Positions 40,679 to 49,538 of a stretch of DNA of 64,000 nucleotides are shown here, piece after piece. The stretch comes from Thermoplasmatales archaeon UBA447 (GTDB lineage Archaea > Thermoplasmatota > Thermoplasmata > Thermoplasmatales > Thermoplasmataceae). Both the position numbers and the translations under genes were made by a program. The notes beneath the pieces are model-generated. The model saw nothing but the letters and a program-made list of their open reading frames with translations, did not search any database and was not told where the DNA came from. Where the stretch lies: contig DARE01000008.1 of assembly GCA_002503205.1 (NCBI GenBank), forward strand, positions 21,357-85,356. The letters run 5' to 3'. Numbering within the stretch: the first letter of the stretch is position 1; each line of letters starts with the position of its first letter.

Positions 40679-40954
40679 TTATGCCTCCACAAGCTCAAAT
40701 TTCTTAGCTCTTATTCCCTGTGGTGTAACTGCCTTTTTGCAGGTCGTGCATCTCAAACGCAGAGCCACTCTCTTTGTTGGTTTCTCCCGCCCTTCATATT
40801 TTGGCCTTGGGAAACCTCCAAATCCTGAGGTTGCCCTTCTGAATCTTCTCTGTCCTGCCCTGAACTCACTTGCTTTCTTTTTCCTTACCCTTTCTACCTC
40901 GTGTTTTGTATGCTTCTTGCATTTCGGGCAGTAACTCATAATCACCTTAGGCAT
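40679..40954 (-). CDS. rpl44e: Large ribosomal subunit protein eL42 (L44e)
   Basis: From ATG 40954 the protein is 91 residues, the family length: [20 protein letters not shown] with the first Cxx[21 protein letters not shown], and LRCTTCKKA with the second. It binds near the 50S E site. An ATG at 40939 with a better Shine-Dalgarno (AAGGTGAT) is an alternative. The frame stays open 46 codons upstream to 41092; this extension has no known counterpart. Confidence 0.95.
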   Translation of the reverse strand: MPKVIMSYCPKCKKHTKHEVERVRKKKASEFRAGQRRFRRATSGFGGFPRPKYEGREKPTKRVALRLRCTTCKKAVTPQGIRAKKFELVEA

Positions 40955-41163
40955 TTTCAATAGATCCACCTTAAATGTATATCTGGAATCATTCCATGGA
41001 ATGATTTGTCTTGCTGCATTGATTCTTTTCTTATAAGGTTTCTTCACCTTATTCATGACAACAGGAGCACCATATGAGATGCCATGACGCATATATTGAG
41101 CAAATTATGGGGAATCCACATCTTAAATGTTTGAAATTAAATTTGGATATAAGACATGGGCAT

Positions 41164-41817
41164 TCACTTCCTCAAAGGTTCACCATGCCCTGAAAGCAGC
41201 ATTGATGCGGGGTGTGCTTCTATTATCTTCTTTGATTCCTGTGCCTTTTTCATATCAAGAGTAAAACCTTTATTCAAGGCTGTTTGGCCATTTTTTATTA
41301 CAACAGCATCCCCTACAAAGAGAGCAGAGTCTGGCTCAAAGTAATATGATGTGCTTCCAGGGGTGTGTCCGGGAGTTTCAACGACCGTCAACCCAGGAAG
41401 GGTCATTTCTGAGGCTTTTTTTAAACCCTCCACTGGAGCGCTCTTCATGATTCCAGCAACGACTTTGCTGAGCATTGAGGGAGCTGGTTTCATTTTCTCC
41501 TTGCCGGAAATCACCTCCATCTCAGCGTCAGGAACATATATCTGGGGATGGAATGCATCACTCACTTCCCTGAGACCACCCACGTGATCAGGATGGTAGT
41601 GGGTTATCAGTACAGCTACCGGTTTCATTCCCCTCCCTGTGTAATAGGATATTATCTTTTTAGCTGAACCTTTTGTGCCGGCATCTATGAGAATCTCTCC
41701 TGCTTCTGATTTCAAGGAGTAGCAGTTTGCCATCGTCCCATCTATCAGATCTATGTTATCTGTCACCTTCAACCAGAACACCTTCCCTGGATTATGCAGA
41801 CTCGCATAGATAAGCAT
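41164..41817 (-). CDS. Metallo-beta-lactamase fold hydrolase
   Basis: The protein (217 residues from ATG 41817) carries the THYHPDHVGG metal motif, then VETPGHTPGSTSYY and LFVGDAVV, and a final LLSGHGEPL, the set of metal ligands for a binuclear zinc site. Simple single-domain members include glyoxalase II-like and other hydrolases; no substrate can be named. A TTG at 41826 is another possible start. It is divergent from the LSm gene. Confidence 0.88.
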   Translation of the reverse strand: MLIYASLHNPGKVFWLKVTDNIDLIDGTMANCYSLKSEAGEILIDAGTKGSAKKIISYYTGRGMKPVAVLITHYHPDHVGGLREVSDAFHPQIYVPDAEMEVISGKEKMKPAPSMLSKVVAGIMKSAPVEGLKKASEMTLPGLTVVETPGHTPGSTSYYFEPDSALFVGDAVVIKNGQTALNKGFTLDMKKAQESKKIIEAHPASMLLSGHGEPLRK

Positions 41818-41856
41818 TGCTGGCAATAAAGGGGTAAAAGCTCAATACGCAATAGT

Positions 41857-41866
41857 GTTATATATT
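41857..41866 (+). promoter_or_regulatory. TATA-like box of the LSm-eL37-purF unit
   Basis: GTTATATATT is centred about 31 nt before the LSm ATG at 41893, compatible with a leaderless or nearly leaderless transcript. Confidence 0.55.
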
Positions 41867-41892
41867 CACTTCCAATCAAGTTCCGAATTAAA

Positions 41893-42147
41893 ATGCCAAA
41901 GCCACAGACCAATGCCCCAAAGCCTATGGACGTCCTCAGAGGAGCGATTGACAGGAATGTCCTTGTGGATGTAAAGGGAAACAGGGGATATTCAGGTATA
42001 CTGGAAGGTTATGATATATATATGAACTTGGTGCTCAGGAATGCAGGCGAAACCATAAACGGGAACGTCAGTGGTGTATATGACAGAATCCTGGTCAGGG
42101 GAGATAATGTAATATTTGTCTCTCCATCAAAAGGTGATATGCAATGA
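41893..42147 (+). CDS. LSm family RNA-binding protein (archaeal Sm1)
   Basis: An 84-residue protein with Sm1 motif VLVDVKGNRGYSGILEGYDIYMNLVL and Sm2 motif DRILVRGDNVIFVSP. Archaeal Sm1 forms heptameric rings that bind U-rich RNA. It overlaps the eL37 start by 4 nt, the common archaeal LSm-eL37 pair. Confidence 0.95.
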   Translation: MPKPQTNAPKPMDVLRGAIDRNVLVDVKGNRGYSGILEGYDIYMNLVLRNAGETINGNVSGVYDRILVRGDNVIFVSPSKGDMQ

Positions 42148-42308
42148 GTAATGGAACAGCAGTAATGGGAAAGATGAATAATAAGAAGGTTCACGTCACT
42201 TGCAGAAGATGTGGACATCACACTTATCATGTTAGACAGAAGAGGTGCTCTCACTGTGGATTCCCAGCTGCAAGACTCAGATCCTACAGATGGGCAAAAG
42301 CCAAATGA
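42144..42308 (+). CDS. rpl37e: Large ribosomal subunit protein eL37
   Basis: A 54-residue gene found by direct translation. It has the L37e zinc ribbon Cys20, Cys23, Cys35 and Cys38 (VTCRRCGHHTYHV, RCSHCGFPAARLR) and the basic C-terminus SYRWAKAK. ATG 42144 overlaps the LSm stop (ATGA), implying coupling. Its 3' part is also overlapped, in another frame, by the likely start region of purF. Confidence 0.95.
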   Translation: MSNGTAVMGKMNNKKVHVTCRRCGHHTYHVRQKRCSHCGFPAARLRSYRWAKAK

Positions 42309-43716
42309 TCACTGTGCCGTAGTTGGTATATGCGGCACAGATGAAAGTTTTCCTTACATTTTAACTTCACTGAAAACCCTTCAGCACAGGGGTCAGGAGA
42401 GCGCAGGTATTGCCACCTATTCTGATGGCCTTATCCATCTTAAAAAGGGTATGGGACTTGTAAGTGAAGTATTCAACAGCAGAGGCAATTACAACGACAT
42501 AACTCTGGAGGGAAAGGTGGGTATTGGCCATACCAGATACTCCACTGCCGGCTCTAAGTCTATGGAGAATTCTGGCCCTTTTATTGTATCAAACTCTGTA
42601 GGCCATCTTGCAATATCACACAATGGTGAGATAACCAATGCAGAGCGCCTCCGTGCTGAGCTTTTGAAATCCGGGATGACATTCAGGAGCTCTTCAGACA
42701 CTGAGGTTATGCTTATGGAGATTTCCAGAAATATTGTCAACCATGGAATAGTCCCAGGGCTGAAATTATCAATGGAGAGGCTTAAAGGAGCATATTCCAT
42801 AACACTTATGATAAATGACCGCCTTTTTGCGATTCGTGATCCCATGGGATTCAGGCCCCTCTGTCTTGGAAAATTTCAGGGAGGTTTTGCTGCATCTTCC
42901 GAAAGCTGTGCCCTAGATACAATTGGAGCAGAATTCCTCAGGGACGTAAAACCTGGTGAAGTTGTTGAAATGACTGCCAGTGAAATTCGCTCCGTACTGA
43001 CTGTACCTTCCAGAAAGCTTGCCCACTGTATGTTTGAGTACGTCTATTTTGCAAGGCCAGACAGCATCATTGACGGAAGGGAGGTCTACAGTGCCAGAGT
43101 GGCTCTGGGAAGGGAGCTGGCCAGAGAGCATCCCTGTGAAGCGGATGTTGTATTTGCTGTCCCTGACTCTGGAAGGGCACAGGCCCTTGGGTTTTCCATG
43201 GAGTCGGGAATTGAGTACAGTGAAGGCCTTATAAAGAACAGATTTTCTGAAAGGACATTCATAATGCCCACCCAGGAGCTGAGGAACAGTGCCCTTAAAC
43301 TGAAGCTGAATGTTATCTCCTCGGAAGTAAAAGGAAAAAGAGTGGTTCTTGTTGATGACAGTATTGTGAGGGGAAACACCATGAAGAGAATAGTTGATCT
43401 TCTCAGAAAGGCTGGTGCTCTGGAGATTCATGTTAGAATCGGGTGCCCGCAGATCATCTCACCATGCTACTTTGGAGTGGACATGAAAACAAAGGATCAG
43501 TTCATAGCCGCCGGCAAAACTGTTGATGAGATTGCCAGGGAACTTGAGGTCGATTCTCTTGGGTACATTTCTACAGATGGCCTTGTGAGAAGCATTCAGA
43601 AGGAGAAGAAGGACCTATGCCTTGCCTGTGTTACAGGAGATTACCCAATAAATGTACAGGGTGCCCCACAGGCTGGGCAGAGCGAACTTGAGAGATTTAT
43701 TCAGGAAGAACCCTGA
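42229..43716 (+). CDS. purF: Amidophosphoribosyltransferase
   Basis: The Ntn-hydrolase glutaminase domain begins CAVVGICGTDE with nucleophile Cys29, exposed after propeptide removal, then QHRGQESAGIATY and HNGEITNA. The PRPP-binding loop is VVLVDDSIVRGNT. C-terminal cysteines LCLACVTGDYP and earlier HCMF suggest the 4Fe-4S type. It makes phosphoribosylamine, the first step of purine synthesis. No in-frame ATG follows eL37; the start must lie inside eL37 (ATG 42229, or GTG 42211 or 42256), giving a propeptide longer than usual. Confidence 0.95.
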   Translation: MLDRRGALTVDSQLQDSDPTDGQKPNDHCAVVGICGTDESFPYILTSLKTLQHRGQESAGIATYSDGLIHLKKGMGLVSEVFNSRGNYNDITLEGKVGIGHTRYSTAGSKSMENSGPFIVSNSVGHLAISHNGEITNAERLRAELLKSGMTFRSSSDTEVMLMEISRNIVNHGIVPGLKLSMERLKGAYSITLMINDRLFAIRDPMGFRPLCLGKFQGGFAASSESCALDTIGAEFLRDVKPGEVVEMTASEIRSVLTVPSRKLAHCMFEYVYFARPDSIIDGREVYSARVALGRELAREHPCEADVVFAVPDSGRAQALGFSMESGIEYSEGLIKNRFSERTFIMPTQELRNSALKLKLNVISSEVKGKRVVLVDDSIVRGNTMKRIVDLLRKAGALEIHVRIGCPQIISPCYFGVDMKTKDQFIAAGKTVDEIARELEVDSLGYISTDGLVRSIQKEKKDLCLACVTGDYPINVQGAPQAGQSELERFIQEEP

Positions 43717-44549
43717 TACTGCTTTTTCTTCATAGATATAGCAATTTTCTCCCTTAATGGCTGAAGATCCAGAATTGTCCCGGCCATATCTGCCCTGAGG
43801 GTGAGGGCAATCTGATTTGCTGCAACCCTTGCGACTCTGCCCCTGTCCTTTGGCCTCAATGATGATAACCCTGGGAATCTGAAGATAACACCATGTTTTG
43901 GGGGCAATGTTCCACTGACTATGTGCTTGAACAATGCCTTCTCTGCGCCAAGTACCTGTATAGAACTCCCGGACATTTTTGATAAATTCTCCAGGCTGCC
44001 GCCCTTTGAAAGCAACTCAATTGCAAGATCCACTCCAGCAAGGGCAGAGGTGTTTGGCATTATCCCCACAATCTCCCCCCTCAGGAAATCAGCTATCTGT
44101 GACTTTAAGGAACATAGCCTTCCGGCCGTCTCCGATATTTCGGATATTATTTTTCTTGAATACTCAGGAAAATCTGCCCCAGATAGGCTTCTGAAAAAGC
44201 CGCAAGGATCATTGGCATTGTTTTTGCCTTCAATAAATGGGGTCAGGACAGTCATCTTCTCGAAGATCAGGTTAATTGACTTGTTCAGCTCTGGAATGAG
44301 ATAATAGACTCTCCTCAGGTACTGGTCCCGGGTGAACTCCTCCTTTATCCTCTCTTTCCCATATTCAATCAAAAGAGGCTTCAGATCAGGAATCTTTCCT
44401 GGGTCCTCAGAGATCTCCGGAACCTTGCCATTTCGGAGAGAGCTGAAAATTTCTATGTATCTGCTCTCGAGATCTTTAAAAAGTATATTCCGGCCATCCT
44501 TCAGGAGACCGTACCATTTCACCTCTTCCTTTGAGGCCTTTTTTTCCAT
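43701..44549 (-). CDS. nop5: Nop5 (Nop56/58) domain protein, short form
   Basis: The last 150 residues are a clear Nop domain: GIMPNTSALAGVDLAIELL, SIQVLGAEKALFKHI, PPKHGVIFRFPG and RGRVARVAANQIAL, which binds the K-turn of C/D RNAs with L7Ae. A coiled-coil region precedes it. At 282 residues it is about 100 short of typical archaeal Nop5, mostly in the N-terminal fibrillarin-binding domain. No fibrillarin gene is adjacent. It starts 31 nt inside cbf5 and converges on purF with a 16-nt overlap. Confidence 0.88.
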   Translation of the reverse strand: MEKKASKEEVKWYGLLKDGRNILFKDLESRYIEIFSSLRNGKVPEISEDPGKIPDLKPLLIEYGKERIKEEFTRDQYLRRVYYLIPELNKSINLIFEKMTVLTPFIEGKNNANDPCGFFRSLSGADFPEYSRKIISEISETAGRLCSLKSQIADFLRGEIVGIMPNTSALAGVDLAIELLSKGGSLENLSKMSGSSIQVLGAEKALFKHIVSGTLPPKHGVIFRFPGLSSLRPKDRGRVARVAANQIALTLRADMAGTILDLQPLREKIAISMKKKQYQGSS

Positions 44550-45601
44550 TTCTCCCTCCTCTCTCCATCCGGCCGCTTACCATTGCTTCCCTTATCCCAT
44601 TGATTAAACTGTTTTCTTTTCCCAGGTCCCTGTTCAAATGTCTTCTTTTCCCTTCTGGCGCCGGCAATGTTACTGTTTCTGGATACAGCACTTCTATGAG
44701 GGTTCTCCTCCCGATGATGCTTTGCAGGGTTTTCAGGGGCAGGAATCATGATCCTGTCAAAATCCACCACCTTCAGATCAGATATCCTGTCGTGGTCCAC
44801 AAGCATAATTCCAGTTCCCACAAGTTCATTTTTGTCTGAGTATACGCCAACCCTATCTCCCTTGTGCGGGTTGCCAAGCACAGCTCTAATCCCTCCAGGA
44901 AAGAGGTCGGAACCCATTGATATATTCTTCAAGGAACTTGTCTTTACCACAATTTTTGGAAGGTCCTTCAATGGGTAGTCCACTGGGAATAATCCCTTGA
45001 TCGCCTGGGGATCGCCCCCCTCATTTATCATCTGCACAGTATCCTTAAGGTCCTGTAGAGTCATCATCCCCATGTCCTCAGTGAAAATTCCTGTAGATGT
45101 TCGCCTGAGTTCTGCCATCTGAGCCCCAACGCCAAGGGCATAACCTATGTCAGTGCAAAGTGTCCTTATGTATGTTCCAGACTGGCATCTCACTCTGAAT
45201 AGAACAAGTTTATCGGCCCTTTCCATGATCTCAATCTTATAAATTTCCCTCTCCCTGAGGGTACGTGCCACAGCGGAACGCATGGGAGGGATCTGATATA
45301 TTCTTCCTGTGAATTCCTGAAAAACATCATTGAGCCTTTCATCCGTGATTTCGTGATACAGGCGCATTACACAGACATACTCCTTTGGCTGTTCGTGAAT
45401 AATGTCGATGAGTTTTACTGCCTTTCCTGTGGCCATAACCAGGACCCCAGTTACTCCTGGATCCAGTGTGCCAACATGCCCTACCCTCTGAATTCCTGTT
45501 ATCTCCCTGACCCAGTAGTCGACCTGATGGCTGGTTGGCCCTTTGGGTTTGTCTATGACAATGAAAGAATCATTGAATTTTGTTGCAATGTCTGATGGCA
45601 A
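44519..45601 (-). CDS. cbf5: tRNA/rRNA pseudouridine synthase Cbf5 with basic C-terminal tail
   Basis: TruB-family catalytic motif GHVGTLDPGVTGVL contains Asp47; RYIRTLCTDIG-like GTYIRTLCTDIGYALG and a C-terminal PUA domain (about 225-295) follow. It is the enzyme of H/ACA RNPs. After the PUA domain comes a tail of about 70 residues rich in Arg, Lys, Asn and Gly, lost in most archaeal Cbf5 proteins I know. The start is TTG at 45601, overlapping cmk by 32 nt. Confidence 0.95.
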   Translation of the reverse strand: MPSDIATKFNDSFIVIDKPKGPTSHQVDYWVREITGIQRVGHVGTLDPGVTGVLVMATGKAVKLIDIIHEQPKEYVCVMRLYHEITDERLNDVFQEFTGRIYQIPPMRSAVARTLREREIYKIEIMERADKLVLFRVRCQSGTYIRTLCTDIGYALGVGAQMAELRRTSTGIFTEDMGMMTLQDLKDTVQMINEGGDPQAIKGLFPVDYPLKDLPKIVVKTSSLKNISMGSDLFPGGIRAVLGNPHKGDRVGVYSDKNELVGTGIMLVDHDRISDLKVVDFDRIMIPAPENPAKHHREENPHRSAVSRNSNIAGARREKKTFEQGPGKRKQFNQWDKGSNGKRPDGERREKWKKRPQRKR

Positions 45602-46106
45602 TTTCAGCTACCTCGTCCGCAAGCATATCGTCAGTGTTTATATATAGATCATAGAAAGAGTGATCAGAATAATCCAGGCCGTAAAGCTGCAGGTACCTCA
45701 TATGCTCCGATCTTTCTCTGGACCTGATAAGATCCTTCAGCGAATCATCGTCAGAATGCGATTCTCTGTTTCTGACCCTTTTAAATCTGACATTTTCGGA
45801 CGCATCAAGAAATATCTTGAGTGCCTCAATTCCATTTTTACTGCAAAGCCAACCTGCCAGCCTTGACTCAAAAACAATATTATCATGCTCCCAGAGGTAG
45901 TTTAGCTGCATTTTATCCAGGTCCAGATCTATCTCCCTGTGTGTTTCCGAAAATGTGTTAAACTCCTCAACTGTCATTCCATGTTTTTTTGCCTCTTCCC
46001 GGAATATGCTGCCTCCAGAAAAAAATTGAAGATCAAGTTTCTTGGCTATGATCTTTCCGACTGTGGATTTCCCGCTTCCAATGGGCCCACTAATTGTAAT
46101 TCTCAT
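45570..46106 (-). CDS. cmk: Cytidylate kinase
   Basis: A 178-residue P-loop kinase with SGPIGSGKSTVGKIIA (5-20), LDLQFFSGGSIFREEA and ESRLAGWLC, then RVRNRESHSDDD in the lid. This is the compact archaeal CMP kinase that phosphorylates CMP and dCMP. It lies between the EMC3-like gene and cbf5, the order found across euryarchaea, with overlaps of 17 and 32 nt. Confidence 0.95.
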   Translation of the reverse strand: MRITISGPIGSGKSTVGKIIAKKLDLQFFSGGSIFREEAKKHGMTVEEFNTFSETHREIDLDLDKMQLNYLWEHDNIVFESRLAGWLCSKNGIEALKIFLDASENVRFKRVRNRESHSDDDSLKDLIRSRERSEHMRYLQLYGLDYSDHSFYDLYINTDDMLADEVAEIAIRHCNKIQ

Positions 46107-46809
46107 TGAAAGCTAACTCTTTCTTCTCAAGTTTCTTGAGTTTGTATGTGAAATCGAAGTACTTGATAAGCATGGTGGCAAGGTAACCTATAACAAGAGA
46201 TGTGAAAGCGTATGTGATCATCCAGTATTCTGCAACAGAAATGTGGGATGACACCACATTGATGTTAAAATTCCATGGATAGGCTACGATCTTGTAGTGC
46301 AGTTTGTCAATGAAGTAGTATACCCATGCAAACAGCAGTAGGGTGAAGAACGAAAGGACCATCAGAGGCTTGGTGGTGTTCATGCTCTGCTGCATCTGCT
46401 CAGTGCTCATCTGCATCCTCATTTTCTGAAGCTTCTGTATCTTGTCCTTCTCGTTCTTCCTGTATGCCTCTCTGAATACTTTATTGAAGGCCTGTTGCCT
46501 CTGCTGGAGGCGGCCCATCTTTATCCAGTCTGTGAAGAAATACCTGGGTATGGATGTTACCAGTCCTATCAGGACACCTACAAGCACAATCGTGAGAAGG
46601 GGGTATTTGTAATTGAATCCAATCAGCGGAATCAGAACAACGGATAGAGCTCCTCCAACGTCATTCCTGAGAGTTGTGTTGGAAATGATTGTTATATTAA
46701 CCAGAAGAATCAGCATATAGATCATTGTGAATGTAAGCTGAGATTTCTGTGCCTGAGCCTGTTCAGGGGACATTTGTGGCCGTGTGGATGTGCGCTGATT
46801 GTTAGGCAT
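46090..46809 (-). CDS. DUF106/EMC3-TMCO1 family membrane insertase (archaeal YidC-like)
   Basis: A 239-residue membrane protein: TM near 28-48 (TMIYMLILLVNITII), a second at about 70-88, a long Lys/Gln/Met-rich cytoplasmic helical hairpin (RRQQ to QMQQSMN), then TM segments near 150-165 and 200-220. This matches the archaeal DUF106 proteins of the Oxa1/YidC superfamily. They probably insert membrane proteins; the secY-adk-DUF106-cmk context supports this. Confidence 0.92.
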   Translation of the reverse strand: MPNNQRTSTRPQMSPEQAQAQKSQLTFTMIYMLILLVNITIISNTTLRNDVGGALSVVLIPLIGFNYKYPLLTIVLVGVLIGLVTSIPRYFFTDWIKMGRLQQRQQAFNKVFREAYRKNEKDKIQKLQKMRMQMSTEQMQQSMNTTKPLMVLSFFTLLLFAWVYYFIDKLHYKIVAYPWNFNINVVSSHISVAEYWMITYAFTSLVIGYLATMLIKYFDFTYKLKKLEKKELAFNENYN

Positions 46810-47356
46810 TTTTCATCAACCTGCGTACTATATTCTGTGCTGCTAATTCAGCTTTTCCATCCTCATTTTTTATAAGGGAAACAGTAGCGCCAGTGTATAT
46901 TGAACATGACGCAACAAAGGATCTGTTGATCGACTGATGCTCAATAATATCATCGAGCATTTCAGAATCCCTAGATCTTGTCCCGTCTGAGGTTCTTCGT
47001 TTCAGGATAGACTCTGGATCCGCTTCAATCACGAAATAAGCGGAGCATTTCAGTTCGCGAATAACCCATTCAGGCAATCCAGGCATGTAACCGTCTGGTG
47101 TCTTGATAGTCATGTGCGTGTCAATAACGACATTCTCCATCTTACCAATTGCAGCTGAAGCTTTCTTCTGGAGATTGATCTGCGTGTCTATTGGAAGTTT
47201 GCGCAGCTCATCCCTGCTTTTGACTAGCCCTATGTCACGGGCCATTTCATACATCAGTGTGCCGAAATTTATTATTTCATAATCTGTCTTCTTTTTAAGC
47301 ATTTCAAGGACGGTGGACTTGCCCACCCCCGGAATGCCAGAGACTACAACCCGCAT
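46802..47356 (-). CDS. adkA: Adenylate kinase (archaeal type)
   Basis: The 184-residue protein has SGIPGVGKSTVLEML (5-19), NFGTLMYEMARDIG, VIDTHMTIKTPDGYMPG and RRTSDGTRSRD, the archaeal trimeric adenylate kinase set. It interconverts ATP, AMP and ADP. It starts directly at the secY stop and overlaps the EMC3-like gene by 8 nt. Confidence 0.97.
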   Translation of the reverse strand: MRVVVSGIPGVGKSTVLEMLKKKTDYEIINFGTLMYEMARDIGLVKSRDELRKLPIDTQINLQKKASAAIGKMENVVIDTHMTIKTPDGYMPGLPEWVIRELKCSAYFVIEADPESILKRRTSDGTRSRDSEMLDDIIEHQSINRSFVASCSIYTGATVSLIKNEDGKAELAAQNIVRRLMKNA

Positions 47357-49120
47357 CTAAGCACCTGCAAAGAACTGCCTTATGACCGGGTGCATCTCCA
47401 TCATCTGCTCTTTGCCCATGGCCTCATAGAACTGTATCACAATTCCAACGGCCAATAGAAGGCCTGTACCGCTTGTGTCCCCCACCGTCCCAATGAGGTT
47501 AGCCCCCGCCGCGAGTAAACCGACGATTGCACCACTGAATACCGTTATTGCAGGTATGTATTTCTTCAGAACTTTCTCAATGACTTTCGGATCTCGCCTG
47601 AATCCTGGGATCTGCATGCCACTTGACATTATCTGCTTTGCAACAGCTGATGGCCCCATGTTTGTGGTTTCAATCCAGAACTTGGCAAATATCACAGACG
47701 CGATTATCATGAATGCAAGGAACACGAGTATGTGTATAGCTTCCTCCCATCCTGCATGGCCAAACAGTACATTCTGATAGGAAGATGGCTGTAATATTGG
47801 AAACAGCCAGTCCGATAGACCATTTGGAGAGTACAGGTAGTAGGCTAAACCACCCATTGGCGTCGTGGATGAAATTCCAGTAACTGAACTTACCTGGGCC
47901 GCTGTTGGATAGGATCCTAAAAGGGGATTATGCCCCAGAACAGGAATCTTACTCAGAACCGGAGAGCTCCAGAAGAGCAGAGTCCACATTGACACATTGG
48001 CAAGCAATGCTGTGGCAAGTATGACAGGTATATTTGATGCGTAAAGCAGCTGCAGGGGGTATCTTCCTCTTGCACCCCGCACACGTTCATGAGCGATCGG
48101 GAGCTCAATTTTGCTGCTCTGGAAATATGCGACTATAAAGAATATCAGAATTGTCCCAATAAGTGCTATCATTGGGTTCGGCTGCTGGAACAGCACGCTA
48201 AGGACACCATTTGACAGAAGCGAACTGCCTGATGAGTGTGTGATTATGAAAAGCATCTTTGGAAGTGCACCTGCTGGAGGATTGCTCAAGGAAAGCGGGG
48301 CCCCTATGGTGGTTGGAATCCAGCTGAATGTTCCTGTCACTAGCTGTTGTGAAACACCCGCTGCAATGAACAGTGATATTCCTGAGCCAATTCCATACTT
48401 GGAAACCACTTCATCCATGAGGAATACAAGGTATGAACCGAAGAAAAGCTGGAGAACGATAATTGATTCAGCAAGGAAGTGGCCAAATCCAGGGGCTACA
48501 GCATTGAGGCTTGATACAAGGCTTGCATCTGGAACTATGTACCCGAATGCCTGAGGGATGGCTTCAACGAATATCATTATAATTACCAGGAGTTTCTGAA
48601 CACCCTGATATATTGCCCTATCTTCTGAATTCTGAAGGTCTATGTTGAATATCTTAGCTCCAGCGAATAACTGCATAACTATACTTGCAGTGACAATCGG
48701 GCCAATTCCCAGGTCCATTAGGGACCCGCTTGCACCGGCAAATATAGCTCTGAAGGACGCAAATACATCAATTGTCTGCGAAGCGTTAAGCCCATAGACA
48801 TAAACGTTAGTGAGTGCAAAATAGAGAATTACAACAAGGGCTGTCCACATCAGTTTGTATTTGAACTTGACATGCCCCTTTGCTTTTTTGACTGCAGGCA
48901 GCTTGGAGGTGAGATATTCCAACCCGTAAAGTTTGCTGTTTTTCGGGCCGTTATAACTGAAAACCAAATAACCTATGACAAAAACAGGTGCCAGTAGCAC
49001 CGCTGCAACCAATACCTGCAGGATTGGATAATGGCTGATGTACCAGAAGGCAGCAACCAGAAGCCCGTAAATAATTACGAGCGGAATGGCTACTCCCTTA
49101 CGCCGCTGAATCTCCCTCAT
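47357..49120 (-). CDS. secY: Protein translocase subunit SecY
   Basis: A 587-residue channel protein, longer than the usual 440-490. About ten or more TM segments are present, with the plug/TM2 region GSLMDLGIGPIVTASIVMQL, KYGIGSGISLFIAAG and the cytoplasmic RGARGRYPLQLLYASNIPV. The extra length lies in loops between about residues 300 and 450, including an external Ser/Gly/Pro-rich loop. It forms the Sec pore at the cytoplasmic membrane. Confidence 0.97.
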   Translation of the reverse strand: MREIQRRKGVAIPLVIIYGLLVAAFWYISHYPILQVLVAAVLLAPVFVIGYLVFSYNGPKNSKLYGLEYLTSKLPAVKKAKGHVKFKYKLMWTALVVILYFALTNVYVYGLNASQTIDVFASFRAIFAGASGSLMDLGIGPIVTASIVMQLFAGAKIFNIDLQNSEDRAIYQGVQKLLVIIMIFVEAIPQAFGYIVPDASLVSSLNAVAPGFGHFLAESIIVLQLFFGSYLVFLMDEVVSKYGIGSGISLFIAAGVSQQLVTGTFSWIPTTIGAPLSLSNPPAGALPKMLFIITHSSGSSLLSNGVLSVLFQQPNPMIALIGTILIFFIVAYFQSSKIELPIAHERVRGARGRYPLQLLYASNIPVILATALLANVSMWTLLFWSSPVLSKIPVLGHNPLLGSYPTAAQVSSVTGISSTTPMGGLAYYLYSPNGLSDWLFPILQPSSYQNVLFGHAGWEEAIHILVFLAFMIIASVIFAKFWIETTNMGPSAVAKQIMSSGMQIPGFRRDPKVIEKVLKKYIPAITVFSGAIVGLLAAGANLIGTVGDTSGTGLLLAVGIVIQFYEAMGKEQMMEMHPVIRQFFAGA

Positions 49121-49538
49121 CAGTTTCTACCGTAATACCCTGAGCATTAAGCTTGTTTAATGCTTTTTCGGTCACCTTCGAAACTTTAATCACTGACTTC
49201 TCCCTAAAATCTCCCGAACCAAGAAGTTTGTCATAACCTGCCCCTTTAAGATCGATGTTGAAGGTTCCATTCTCCTCCTTTGCAAATCCCCTCTTTACCA
49301 GGGAATCCATAAGATTTGAAAGTTCGCCAAGTGTTATAGGAACGACCGGTTTAGAAGGATGATGACTCGTGAAACCATGGACACCGAAATGGTCTCGATC
49401 ATATTTCAGAAGCCAGACTGAGTGGTGCTTTCCAAGGCCCGCCATTCCGCTTCCTCCTTTCTTTCCCTTTCCTCGTCCGGCTTTCATCCCCCGGCCGTAG
49501 TGCCCTCCTCTTAACTTCTTAGTTCTGGTCCTTACCAT
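49098..49538 (-). CDS. rpl15: Large ribosomal subunit protein uL15
   Basis: A 146-residue protein with the basic Gly-rich N-terminus [20 protein letters not shown] and the [12 protein letters not shown] segment of archaeal L15. Its end overlaps secY by 23 nt, so translation is probably coupled. Confidence 0.97.
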   Translation of the reverse strand: MVRTRTKKLRGGHYGRGMKAGRGKGKKGGSGMAGLGKHHSVWLLKYDRDHFGVHGFTSHHPSKPVVPITLGELSNLMDSLVKRGFAKEENGTFNIDLKGAGYDKLLGSGDFREKSVIKVSKVTEKALNKLNAQGITVETDEGDSAA

